A stretch of DNA of 54,904 bases. Origin: Eubacteriales bacterium (GTDB lineage Bacteria > Bacillota > Clostridia > Oscillospirales > Butyricicoccaceae). Shown piece by piece: positions 1-7,305 of the stretch. The translations under genes and the position numbers were made by a program. Each line of letters begins with the position of its first letter. Position 1 is the first letter of the stretch. The DNA lies in assembly GCA_030524205.1 (NCBI GenBank), contig JAUNGZ010000003.1:89828-144731 (forward strand), given 5' to 3'. The notes below the pieces were generated by a model that saw only the letters and a program-made list of their open reading frames with translations, had not been told where the DNA came from and searched no databases.

Positions 1-407
1 TGCTGCTGGGCGCGGAGGGCGTGCAGTGCGGCACGGTGTTCCTCGCGACCCCGGAATGCCAGATCTCCGAAAAATACAAGGAGCTGGTGCTCAAGGCCAG
101 CGATATTTCGACCGTCGTGACCGGCCGCCCGTCCGGGCATCCGGTGCGCGCGCTCAAGACCCCGCTGACGCGCAAGTGCTTGGAGCTGGAAAAGGAAGTG
201 ACCGACCAGACGCTCGAGGAGATCGAGGCTGCGACCGCCGGCTCGCTGCGCAAGGCCGTGCAGGATGGCAATTACGACGAGGGCACGTTTATGTCCGGCC
301 AGATCGCGGGTATGCTGACAGAGCTGCGTCCGTGCGCGGACATCCTCAGCACGATGACCGCCGAGGCGGAAACGCTGCTGAAAACCGCGTACAAGCGCTT
401 TGAATAA
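1..407 (+). CDS. fabK: Enoyl-ACP reductase II, C-terminal part
   Basis: Only the last ~135 residues are inside the window; the frame runs open from position 3 to the stop at 405-407. The visible part contains the FMN-barrel motif LLGAEGVQCGTVFL and a typical FabK tail. FabK is the flavin-dependent enoyl-ACP reductase that does the last reduction of each fatty acid elongation round in many Firmicutes. The next gene, fabG, begins 11 bases after the stop, so the two are co-transcribed. fabD, which often lies between fabK and fabG in Clostridia, is not here. Nitronate monooxygenases share this fold, but the operon context makes FabK the far better call. Confidence 0.9.
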   Translation, partial: LLGAEGVQCGTVFLATPECQISEKYKELVLKASDISTVVTGRPSGHPVRALKTPLTRKCLELEKEVTDQTLEEIEAATAGSLRKAVQDGNYDEGTFMSGQIAGMLTELRPCADILSTMTAEAETLLKTAYKRFE

Positions 408-418
408 GGGGTAAGAGC

Positions 419-1147
419 ATGGGATTTGCAATCGTAACCGGCGGCTCGCGCGGCATCGGCGCGGCCATTTCGGAAAAATTAGCGCAGGAAGGCTATGACT
501 TGGTGATCAACTGCGCGTCCTCGGTGCAGAAGGCCGAGGCTGTCGCGGAAAAGTGCCGCGCGCACGGCGTGAAGGTCACGGTCAAGCAGTGGAACGTCGC
601 GGATTACGCCGCGTGCGAGGCCGCGATGAAGGAGATCAAGGACGAGCTCGGCGCGCCGAGCGTTTTGGTCAACAACGCGGGCATTACCAAGGACGGCCTG
701 CTCGTCCGCATGAAGCCCGAGCAGTTCGACGACGTGATCGCCGTTAACCTGAAGGGCACGTTCAACATGACGCAGCTCGCGGGCGCGATGATGATGCGCG
801 CCAAGGCGGGCAGCATCGTCAACCTGTCCTCGGTCGTCGGCGTGACGGGCAACGCGGGACAGGCCAACTACGCGGCCTCCAAGGCGGGCGTGATCGGCCT
901 GACCAAGTCCGCCGCCAAGGAGCTTGGCGCGCGCGGCGTGCGCGTCAACGCGGTGGCGCCCGGCTTTATCGAGAGCGATATGACCGACGTGCTGCCTGAG
1001 GCGGTCAAAACCGCCATGCTGGGGCAGATCGCCATGAAGCGCTGCGGCAGGCCGGAGGAGATCGCAAATCTCGTCGCGTTCCTCGCGTCGGATGCGGCCT
1101 CCTACGTCACGGGACAGGTGATCGTCGCGGACGGCGGCATGATATGA
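419..1147 (+). CDS. fabG: 3-oxoacyl-ACP reductase
   Basis: A 242-residue short-chain dehydrogenase/reductase that uses NADPH to reduce 3-oxoacyl-ACP in fatty acid elongation. The cofactor glycine motif TGGSRGIG is at residues 7-14, NNAG at 85-88, and the catalytic Ser138, Tyr151 and Lys155 fall at the same numbers as in E. coli FabG. Length is normal for the family. The start ATG follows an AGGGG-type ribosome site and sits 11 bases after fabK. Followed by 212 bases of intergenic hairpins before fabF. Confidence 0.96.
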   Translation: MGFAIVTGGSRGIGAAISEKLAQEGYDLVINCASSVQKAEAVAEKCRAHGVKVTVKQWNVADYAACEAAMKEIKDELGAPSVLVNNAGITKDGLLVRMKPEQFDDVIAVNLKGTFNMTQLAGAMMMRAKAGSIVNLSSVVGVTGNAGQANYAASKAGVIGLTKSAAKELGARGVRVNAVAPGFIESDMTDVLPEAVKTAMLGQIAMKRCGRPEEIANLVAFLASDAASYVTGQVIVADGGMI

Positions 1148-1160
1148 CGCTGACGCGTCT

Positions 1161-1220
1161 TATAGGGGGCTTCAAAAGCCCCCTATATACGAAAGCCGGT
1201 TCCGAAGAAACCGGCTTTCG
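1161..1220 (+). terminator. Tandem perfect hairpins after fabG
   Basis: Two perfect inverted repeats stand directly after fabG. The first is at 1161-1187, with 12-bp arms and a 3-base loop. The second is at 1190-1220, with 12-bp arms and a 7-base loop. Neither has a clean T-run, so they may be attenuators or mRNA-processing or stability elements inside the operon rather than full terminators. They begin the 1148-1359 intergenic region, whose remaining part holds further hairpins. Confidence 0.6.
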
Positions 1221-1260
1221 ATACCCGAATGACGCCGCTCAGGGCGGCTGGGTCGGGGTA

Positions 1261-1307
1261 TAAAAAGTCCGGCGGAGCTGGACTTTTTAGGGAAATGCAA
1301 TTTCCCT
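1261..1307 (+). repeat. Intergenic hairpin element, copy 1 (GGCGGAGCT loop)
   Basis: A hairpin with arms 1261-1270 and 1280-1289 closes on the loop GGCGGAGCT. A second hairpin follows with arms 1289-1296 and 1300-1307 and loop GCA, then a GCGC-TGCG-GCGC hairpin near 1317-1328. The same order of parts, with different stem sequences but the same first loop, recurs at 7168-7220, and the loop core recurs at 3171-3213. The element lies just upstream of the fabF ribosome site. Confidence 0.6.
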
Positions 1308-1359
1308 ATTTGAAACGCGCTGCGGCGCGGGGATACCTTTGATAAAAGGAGAGGTGTAA

Positions 1360-2589
1360 ATGGAACGAGTAGTCATTACCGGTATGGGCGCGGTAACGCC
1401 CGTCGGCAACGATGTGAAGACGTTTTGGGAAGCGCTCAAGGCGGGCAAGTGCGGCATTGGGCCGATCACCAAGTTTGACGCGAGCGAATTCAAGGTAAAG
1501 CTTTCCGCCGAGGTCAAGAACTTTAGCGTCGAGGACTATGTGGAAAAGCGCGAGGCGCGCCGGATGGATGAGAACTGCCATTTCGCGCTCGCGGCGGCGC
1601 AGCAGGCGGTCGATCAGGCTGGACTGACCGAGGGCAGCTTCGATCCCTTCCGCACGGGCGTTATTTTCGGCTCGGGCGTGGGCGGCCTGAAGGTGGCCGA
1701 GGACGAGGTCACCAAGATGAACGAAAAAGGCCCGGGCCGCGTGTCCCCGGTCTGCATCCCCGAGATGATCGCCAACATGGCGGCGGCTTATATCTCGATG
1801 CGCTTCGGCTTTAAGGGCGAGAATTTCTGCCCCGTATCCGCCTGCGCGACGGGCAACCACGCCATCGGCGAGGCCATGCGCGCCATCCGCCACGGCTATC
1901 AGGACGTGGTGGTCTGCGGCGGCACGGAAAACGGCATCATCCCGATTTCGATTGCGGGCTTCCAGAATATGAAGGCCGTGCACACGGGCGACGATCCCGC
2001 CTGCGCGTCCGTTCCGTTTGACGCGCGCCGCTCGGGCTTCGTCATGGGCGAGGGCGCGGGCTGTCTCGTGCTTGAAAGCCTGACGCATGCCGAGAAGCGC
2101 GGCGCGAAAATTTTGGCCGAGGTCGCGGGCTACGGCGCGACGGGCGACGCGTACCACATCACCAGCCCCGACCCGTCGGGCGAGGCGGCGAGCCGCGCGA
2201 TTTTGGGCGCGATCACCGACGCGGGGCTGACGCCCGCAGACGTGGACTATATCAACGCGCACGGCACGTCCACGCCGATCAACGAAAAGTATGAGACGAT
2301 CGCGATCAAAAAAGCGTTTGGAGACGCGGCGTACAAGGTAAAGATCTCGTCGACCAAGTCGATGACCGGGCATCTGCTCGGCGGCGCGGCGGCGGTTGAG
2401 GCGATCGCCTGCGTGATGGCGATACAGGAGGGCGTGATCCCGCCTACCATCGGCTACAAGGAGCCCGATCCGGACTGCGATCTCGACATTACGCCGAATA
2501 CGGCGGTCGAAGCGCCGGTGAACGTTGCAATTTCCAACTCGCTCGGCTTTGGCGGCCATAACGCCTGCGTACTCTTTAAGAAGGTGTAA
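1360..2589 (+). CDS. fabF: 3-oxoacyl-ACP synthase II
   Basis: A 409-residue beta-ketoacyl-ACP synthase II, which condenses malonyl-ACP with the growing acyl-ACP. The Cys-His-His triad is visible: Cys162 in SACATG, His301 in NAHGTSTP and His338 in SMTGHLLG, with Lys333 beside the last. Length and numbering match E. coli FabF closely. The start follows a strong AAAGGAGAGG site. accB begins six bases after the stop, so the two are translated from one message. Confidence 0.96.
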   Translation: MERVVITGMGAVTPVGNDVKTFWEALKAGKCGIGPITKFDASEFKVKLSAEVKNFSVEDYVEKREARRMDENCHFALAAAQQAVDQAGLTEGSFDPFRTGVIFGSGVGGLKVAEDEVTKMNEKGPGRVSPVCIPEMIANMAAAYISMRFGFKGENFCPVSACATGNHAIGEAMRAIRHGYQDVVVCGGTENGIIPISIAGFQNMKAVHTGDDPACASVPFDARRSGFVMGEGAGCLVLESLTHAEKRGAKILAEVAGYGATGDAYHITSPDPSGEAASRAILGAITDAGLTPADVDYINAHGTSTPINEKYETIAIKKAFGDAAYKVKISSTKSMTGHLLGGAAAVEAIACVMAIQEGVIPPTIGYKEPDPDCDLDITPNTAVEAPVNVAISNSLGFGGHNACVLFKKV

Positions 2590-2595
2590 GAAACT

Positions 2596-3063
2596 ATGGA
2601 TATCAAGGAACTGAAGGACGTCGCCGTCGAGCTGATGGACGCGCTCAAGACGAGAGGTCTGGGCGAGGTTACCATCGAGACGGACGAGGTCCGGCTGAAG
2701 ATCAAGTCCGCGCCGCCGGCGCCGGTGGCTTCCGCCATAGCGGCGCCCGCCGCTCCGGCGGCGGGTGCGTCCGCCCCGGCCGCCGCGCCGCAGGCTGAGG
2801 CGGCAGCGCCCGCAGAGGAGCTGCCGGCGGGCACGCCGGTCGTTTCGCCCTTGGTCGGCACGTTCTACTCGGCGGCCTCGCCCGACGCGCCCCCGTTCGT
2901 GCTGGTCGGGCAGAAGGTGCATGAGGGCGACACGCTGTTCATCATTGAAGCGATGAAAACGATGAACGAGATCAAGGCCCCGTGCGACGGCACGGTCGTG
3001 CGCATTCTCGCGCAGCCGGGCGACATGGTGGAATATAACCAGACAGTCGTAATTATCGAATAA
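2596..3063 (+). CDS. accB: Biotin carboxyl carrier protein of acetyl-CoA carboxylase
   Basis: 155 residues: an N-terminal helical part (1-37), a long Ala/Pro-rich linker (about 39-80) and a C-terminal biotinyl domain. The biotinylation site is EAMKTMN with the target Lys121; the more usual form is EAMKLMN, so Thr replaces Leu here. BCCP carries carboxybiotin between AccC and the AccA/AccD transferase to make malonyl-CoA. Its TAA stop is the first base group of a hairpin (3061-3083). Confidence 0.95.
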   Translation: MDIKELKDVAVELMDALKTRGLGEVTIETDEVRLKIKSAPPAPVASAIAAPAAPAAGASAPAAAPQAEAAAPAEELPAGTPVVSPLVGTFYSAASPDAPPFVLVGQKVHEGDTLFIIEAMKTMNEIKAPCDGTVVRILAQPGDMVEYNQTVVIIE

Positions 3064-3122
3064 AAGGCGCTTCGCGCCTTTTATTCGAGGGGACGCCCTT
3101 GCCGGCCTTCGGCCGGAAGGGC
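3061..3122 (+). terminator. Hairpins after accB
   Basis: A perfect 10-bp stem (3061-3070 with 3074-3083, loop TTC) overlaps the accB stop codon and is followed by a short T-run inside its right arm. A second GC-rich hairpin at about 3095-3122 has the loop TTCG/TTC. Its sequence context (GAGGGGACGCCC...) matches the one after acpP at 7078-7113. This may act as a partial terminator that lowers expression of the downstream acc genes. Confidence 0.55.
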
Positions 3123-3132
3123 TATTGCGCCT

Positions 3133-3285
3133 ATTCTTACAAAAAATTTTGATTTTTCGTAAGAATAACCTTTGAATAAAAAACACGGGCGGAGCCCGCG
3201 CTTTTTATTCAAACCGCTGGAGGCGCGAGCCCGTAAGGCGCGCGGCGTAAGCGGAACACTCCTTTGCAAGCGGTGCTTGCAAAGG
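3133..3285 (+). repeat. Intergenic hairpin element, copy 2
   Basis: The rest of the 3064-3327 intergenic region is a chain of inverted repeats. One is at 3133-3166 (arms ATTCTTAC/GTAAGAAT with A/T tracts inside). A second is at 3171-3213: 19-bp arms with two mismatches around the core GGGCGGAGCCC, the loop motif also found in copies 1 and 3. A third is a perfect 11-bp stem at 3261-3271/3275-3285. No open frame with a credible start is seen here. Confidence 0.55.
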
Positions 3286-3327
3286 ACGTAAGCGCCGCTT
3301 GCAAATGAATAAAAATGGGGTTATACT

Positions 3328-3753
3328 ATGCTGAACAAAGAACAGATCATGGAGATTCTGCCGCACCGCCCGCCGATGCTGCTGGTCGACGAGATCGTCG
3401 AGATGGACGAGGACCACGCGGTCGGCACGCTGCATTTGACAGGCGACGAGTTCTTCTTCCAAGGGCACTTTCCGGGCAACCCGATCATGCCCGCCGTGTT
3501 CCGGCTGGAGGCGCTCGCGCAGGTGGGCGGCGTGGCGCTGCTGTCCATCCCGGAATTCAAGGGCAAAACGGCGGTCTATACCGGCATCGACAAGGCCAAA
3601 TTCCGCGCGATGGCAAAGCCGGGCGACACGCTGCGGCTGGAAGTGACGTTTACCAAGCGCCGCGGCCCGATGGCGGTGGCCGAGGGCGTGGCCTACGTCG
3701 GCGATCAAAAGGCCGCCGAGGCCGAAATCAAGTGCATGGTCATCATGGACTGA
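3328..3753 (+). CDS. fabZ: 3-hydroxyacyl-ACP dehydratase
   Basis: 141 residues of the hot-dog fold dehydratase that removes water from 3-hydroxyacyl-ACP. The active-site pair is His47 in GHFPGNPIMP and Glu61 in RLEALAQ. The residues between them (AVFRLE) differ slightly from the commoner GVLIVE. The ATG is preceded by a GGGG site. accC begins 13 bases after the stop. Confidence 0.95.
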   Translation: MLNKEQIMEILPHRPPMLLVDEIVEMDEDHAVGTLHLTGDEFFFQGHFPGNPIMPAVFRLEALAQVGGVALLSIPEFKGKTAVYTGIDKAKFRAMAKPGDTLRLEVTFTKRRGPMAVAEGVAYVGDQKAAEAEIKCMVIMD

Positions 3754-3766
3754 GGCAGGGGAAAAC

Positions 3767-5113
3767 ATGTTTCAAAAGGTACTCATCGCAAACCGCGGCG
3801 AAATCGCGGTCCGCATTATACAGGCCTGCCGCGATTTAGGGGTCATCTCGGTCGCGGTCTATTCCGAGGCCGACCGCGAGGCGCTGCACGCGCAGATCGC
3901 GGACGAGGCCGTGTGCATCGGCCCGGCCCGCGCGGCGGACAGCTATCTGAATATGGACAATATCATCTCGGCGGCGCTCGCTTCGGGCTGTCAGGCGATC
4001 CATCCGGGCTTCGGCTTTCTGTCGGAAAATCCAGACTTTGCCGAGCGGACGACGCAGGCCGGTCTGGCCTTCATCGGCCCGACCTCCGCGACCATCCGCC
4101 TGATGGGCGATAAGTCGGAGGCCAAGCGCAACGCCATCGCGGCAGGCGTGCCCGTCGCCCTCGGCACAGACGGGCCGGTGCGCGACTTTGACGAGGCGAT
4201 AGCAGAGGCCGAGCGCATCGGTTACCCGGTGATGCTCAAGGCTGCGTCGGGCGGCGGCGGCAAGGGTATCCGCGTGGCGCACAGCTTTAAGGAGCTGAAG
4301 GACGCTTACGACGGCGCCGCGGCCGAGGCGGTCGCTAATTTCGGCGACGGCCGCCTGTACATGGAAAAATACATCCTGAACCCGCGCCATATTGAGGTGC
4401 AGATTCTGGGAGACCATTACGGCAACGTGGTGCACCTGTTCGAGCGCGAATGCTCGGTGCAGCGCCGCCACCAGAAGCTGATCGAGGAAAGCCCGTCGGC
4501 CTTTGTCACGCCCGAGCTGCGCGAGCGCATGACGCGCGCGGCGGTCGATTTGGCAAAGCGCGTCGGCTACCGCAACGCCGGCACGATCGAGTTTTTGGTG
4601 GACGCCGACCGCAATTTCTATTTCTGTGAGATGAACACCCGCATTCAGGTAGAGCACCCGGTTACCGAGCAGGTCACCGGCGTCGATTTGGTGTGCGAGC
4701 AGATCAAGGTCGCGGCGGGCGAGCCGCTGTCCTTCACGCAGGAGGAGCTGACGCTGCGCGGCCACGCGATCGAGTGCCGCATCAACGCCGAGGACCCGGC
4801 GCGCGGCTTCGCGCCCTGCCCGGGCACGCTGGTTTCGATGCATCTGCCCGGCGGGCCGGGCGTGCGCATGGACACGGCGGCGTATCAGGGCTACAAAATC
4901 CCGCCCTACTACGACTCGATGATCGGCAAGCTGATCGTCTACGGCGCCGACCGGCGGCAGGCCATCGTGCGCATGCGGCGCGCGCTGGCCGAAACGCTGT
5001 TTGAGGGCGTTGTGACCGGAACGGATTATCAAATGCACATTCTGCGCTCCGAAGCCTTTGAGCGGGCGCAGTTCAACGTAAACTCCATAGAAAATGGGGA
5101 CTTTGACTCGTAA
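3767..5113 (+). CDS. accC: Acetyl-CoA carboxylase, biotin carboxylase subunit
   Basis: 448 residues with the full biotin carboxylase layout: N-terminal pre-ATP-grasp domain (KVLIANRGEIAVRII at residues 5-19), the ATP-grasp glycine loop ASGGGGKGIR near residue 165, and the catalytic stretch EMNTRIQVEHPVTEQ at about residues 287-301. It carboxylates biotin on AccB with ATP and bicarbonate. Length is normal (E. coli 449). Placed between fabZ and accD with short gaps, in the standard clostridial order. Confidence 0.96.
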   Translation: MFQKVLIANRGEIAVRIIQACRDLGVISVAVYSEADREALHAQIADEAVCIGPARAADSYLNMDNIISAALASGCQAIHPGFGFLSENPDFAERTTQAGLAFIGPTSATIRLMGDKSEAKRNAIAAGVPVALGTDGPVRDFDEAIAEAERIGYPVMLKAASGGGGKGIRVAHSFKELKDAYDGAAAEAVANFGDGRLYMEKYILNPRHIEVQILGDHYGNVVHLFERECSVQRRHQKLIEESPSAFVTPELRERMTRAAVDLAKRVGYRNAGTIEFLVDADRNFYFCEMNTRIQVEHPVTEQVTGVDLVCEQIKVAAGEPLSFTQEELTLRGHAIECRINAEDPARGFAPCPGTLVSMHLPGGPGVRMDTAAYQGYKIPPYYDSMIGKLIVYGADRRQAIVRMRRALAETLFEGVVTGTDYQMHILRSEAFERAQFNVNSIENGDFDS

Positions 5114-5130
5114 GAGAGAGGGGGAGTATC

Positions 5131-6006
5131 ATGCTGCTTGATTTGTTTCATAAAACGCGGGAAACCTCGATGGAAATGAAGCCGCAGGAGGAGAGCGACA
5201 GCCGCGTGGTCACCTGTAAGGGCTGCGGGGCCGAGTTGAAAGCCTACGCCTACGGTAAAAACCTATATGTCTGCCCGCACTGCGGGCGGTACGGGCGGCT
5301 GCTGGCGCGCACCCGCATCCGTCAGATCGCGGATAAGGACAGCTTCGAGGAGCTGTACGCCAATCTGGCGCCCGCCGATCCGATTGAATTTCCGGGCTAC
5401 GCGGACAAGGCCGCCGAGCTTGCCGAAAAGCTCGGCATGCCGGACGCAGTCAAGACCGGCGTGTGCAGGATCGGCGGGGTGGAAACCTGCCTCGGCGTGA
5501 TGGACAGCCATTTCATGATGGCGTCGATGGGCTCGGTCGTCGGCGAGAAGCTGACGCGTCTGTTCGAGTACGCGACCGAGAAAAGCCTGCCCGTGGTGAT
5601 CTTTACCTGCTCGGGCGGCGCGCGCATGCAGGAGGGCATGTTCTCCCTGCTGCAAATGGCCAAGGTGTCCGCCGCGGCAAGGCGGCATTCGGACGCGGGA
5701 CTGCTTTACATCACCGTGTTGACCGACCCGACGACCGGCGGCGTGACCGCGTCGTTCGCCATGCTGGGCGACATCATCCTCGCCGAGCCGCGCACCACCA
5801 TCGGCTTTGCCGGCCGTCGCGTGATCGAAGGCACGATCGGCCAGACGCTGCCGGAGGATTTTCAGTCCTCCGAGTTCTTGCTTTCGCACGGCTTCTGTGA
5901 TAAAATAGTTCCGCGCAATATGCTGAGAGGCACGCTGGAAACGCTTCTAAAGCTCCACCGGCAGCCCAAACCGAAGAAACGGCAGGTGTGGCACAATGAC
6001 AAATAA
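5131..6006 (+). CDS. accD: Acetyl-CoA carboxylase, carboxyltransferase beta subunit
   Basis: 291 residues. The N-terminal zinc ribbon has four cysteines, at 29, 32, 48 and 51, followed by the crotonase-fold carboxyltransferase domain with SGGARMQEG and DPTTGGVTASFA. It works with AccA to move the carboxyl group from biotin to acetyl-CoA. The ATG at 5131 follows a GGGGAG site. The gene overlaps accA by 11 bases, which points to coupled translation and equal amounts of the two subunits. Confidence 0.95.
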   Translation: MLLDLFHKTRETSMEMKPQEESDSRVVTCKGCGAELKAYAYGKNLYVCPHCGRYGRLLARTRIRQIADKDSFEELYANLAPADPIEFPGYADKAAELAEKLGMPDAVKTGVCRIGGVETCLGVMDSHFMMASMGSVVGEKLTRLFEYATEKSLPVVIFTCSGGARMQEGMFSLLQMAKVSAAARRHSDAGLLYITVLTDPTTGGVTASFAMLGDIILAEPRTTIGFAGRRVIEGTIGQTLPEDFQSSEFLLSHGFCDKIVPRNMLRGTLETLLKLHRQPKPKKRQVWHNDK

Positions 6007-6817
6007 TAAGCCTGCAAGCGAAAAAATGCGCATCATCCACGATACCAAGCGGCCGATGCTGAGCGACTATATCAGCGACGTATTCGATGATTTCGTCGAG
6101 CTGCACGGCGACCGGTATTTTGGCGACGATCACGCGATCACGGCGGGGATCGGCTATCTGAACGGCATGCCGGTGACCGTGATCGGCCACCGCAAGGGCC
6201 GCACGATCGAGCAGAACATGGATGCGAACTTCGGCATGGCGCACCCCGAGGGCTACCGCAAGGCGCTGCGCCTTGCGCATCAGGCCGAAAAGTTCCACCG
6301 GCCGGTCATCAACTTCGTCGACACCGGCGGCGCGTTCTGCGGCGTCGGCGCGGAGGAACGCGGGCAGGGCGAGGCCATCGCCCGCTGCCTGTACGACTTT
6401 ATCGAGCTGAAAACGCCGGTTGTCTCCATCGTCACAGGCGAGGGCGGCTCGGGCGGCGCGCTGGCGCTTGCCGTTGCCGACCGTGTTCTTATGCTGGAAA
6501 ACGCCCTGTATTCGGTGATTTCGCCGCGCGGCTGCGCCTCCATCCTGTGGAAGGACCCCAAGCGCGAGGCCGAGGCCGCCGACACGCTGCGCATCACGGC
6601 GGACGACCTGTATTCGTTCGGCATGATCGAGGGCGTGATTCCCGAGGGGCAGTCGGGCGCGCAGCTTGTCCGCAATGTGGGCCGCGCGATCCGCGACGCG
6701 CTCGACGAGCTGGCAAAAGAGCCGGACATGGATACGATGCTGCAAAAACGGTATGAAAAATTCCGTAAAATCGGAGTTTTCAGACAAATAAATCAAGAAG
6801 AAATTGAAGGAGTGTAA
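5996..6817 (+). CDS. accA: Acetyl-CoA carboxylase, carboxyltransferase alpha subunit
   Basis: 273 residues, the shorter form usual in Clostridia (E. coli has 319). The carboxyltransferase core is clear: a helical start (KRPMLSDYISDVFDDFVELHGDR), FVDTGGAFCG and GEGGSGGALALAVAD. It forms the heterotetramer with AccD. The start lies within the end of accD. acpP follows after five bases. Confidence 0.95.
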   Translation: MTNNKPASEKMRIIHDTKRPMLSDYISDVFDDFVELHGDRYFGDDHAITAGIGYLNGMPVTVIGHRKGRTIEQNMDANFGMAHPEGYRKALRLAHQAEKFHRPVINFVDTGGAFCGVGAEERGQGEAIARCLYDFIELKTPVVSIVTGEGGSGGALALAVADRVLMLENALYSVISPRGCASILWKDPKREAEAADTLRITADDLYSFGMIEGVIPEGQSGAQLVRNVGRAIRDALDELAKEPDMDTMLQKRYEKFRKIGVFRQINQEEIEGV

Positions 6818-6822
6818 TTCCA

Positions 6823-7047
6823 ATGTTTGAGAAAATTTGTGAGCTGCTGGCCGATAAGTTTGACGCCGACGCTTCCACCATGACGATGGACACCAAGGTA
6901 AAGGAAGACCTGAATGCGGATTCGCTGGACATCGTCGAGCTGATGATGGACCTTGAGGAGAATTTCGGCATCACTATCCCCGATGAGGAAGCCACCCAGA
7001 TGAGCACCATCGGCGATATCGTCAAGTATATCGAAGCGAATAAATAA
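6823..7047 (+). CDS. acpP: Acyl carrier protein
   Basis: 74 residues, acidic and helical. The 4'-phosphopantetheine attachment site is Ser34 in NADSLDIVEL. ACP carries all acyl intermediates of the fab enzymes encoded upstream. The AAGGAGTG ribosome site lies within the end of accA. Placing acpP last in this cluster is less common than the position near fabH/fabK. Confidence 0.95.
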   Translation: MFEKICELLADKFDADASTMTMDTKVKEDLNADSLDIVELMMDLEENFGITIPDEEATQMSTIGDIVKYIEANK

Positions 7048-7053
7048 AAGCTT

Positions 7054-7161
7054 CGTTTGAAGCGTACAGCTTCAAACGAGGGACGCCCTACCGGCCTGCG
7101 GGCCGGAGAGGGCTGCTGCAGGAAAACGGCCACGGAATTGCGATTCCGTGGCCGTTTTCCT
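7054..7161 (+). terminator. Terminator region of the fatty acid operon
   Basis: Three hairpins follow acpP. One is at 7054-7078 (10-bp perfect). Another is at 7085-7113 with inner stem 7091-7106 and a TGCG loop. The last is a perfect 19-bp stem at 7120-7138/7143-7161, again with a TGCG loop and ending in a T-rich stretch. The last one is a strong intrinsic terminator. TGCG belongs to the UNCG class of very stable RNA tetraloops. Confidence 0.85.
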
Positions 7162-7167
7162 GTTTGT

Positions 7168-7220
7168 ATCAAAAGACCGGGCGGAGCTCGGCCTTTTGAT
7201 GAAAATGGCAGGGCCATTTT
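7168..7220 (+). repeat. Intergenic hairpin element, copy 3 (GGCGGAGCT loop)
   Basis: Arms 7168-7179 and 7189-7200 (one mismatch) close on the 9-base loop GGCGGAGCT, identical to copy 1 although the stems differ. The next hairpin at 7202-7220 (AAAATGGC-AGG-GCCATTTT) and the following CGCC-TGCG-GGCG hairpin (about 7231-7242) keep the same order as at 1261-1328. Confidence 0.6.
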
Positions 7221-7305
7221 CGGATTGGATGCGCCTGCGGGCGGGGATGCGGGGACGGGGGACGTAGCGCCCACGGGGCGCGGGGATGGACGAGGGGACG
7301 AGGGG

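Noticed and set aside
1306-3186. A 626-codon minus-strand frame across fabF and accB.
   Set aside because: The translation is Arg-rich with no recognisable domain, and the plus strand encodes complete FabF and BCCP.
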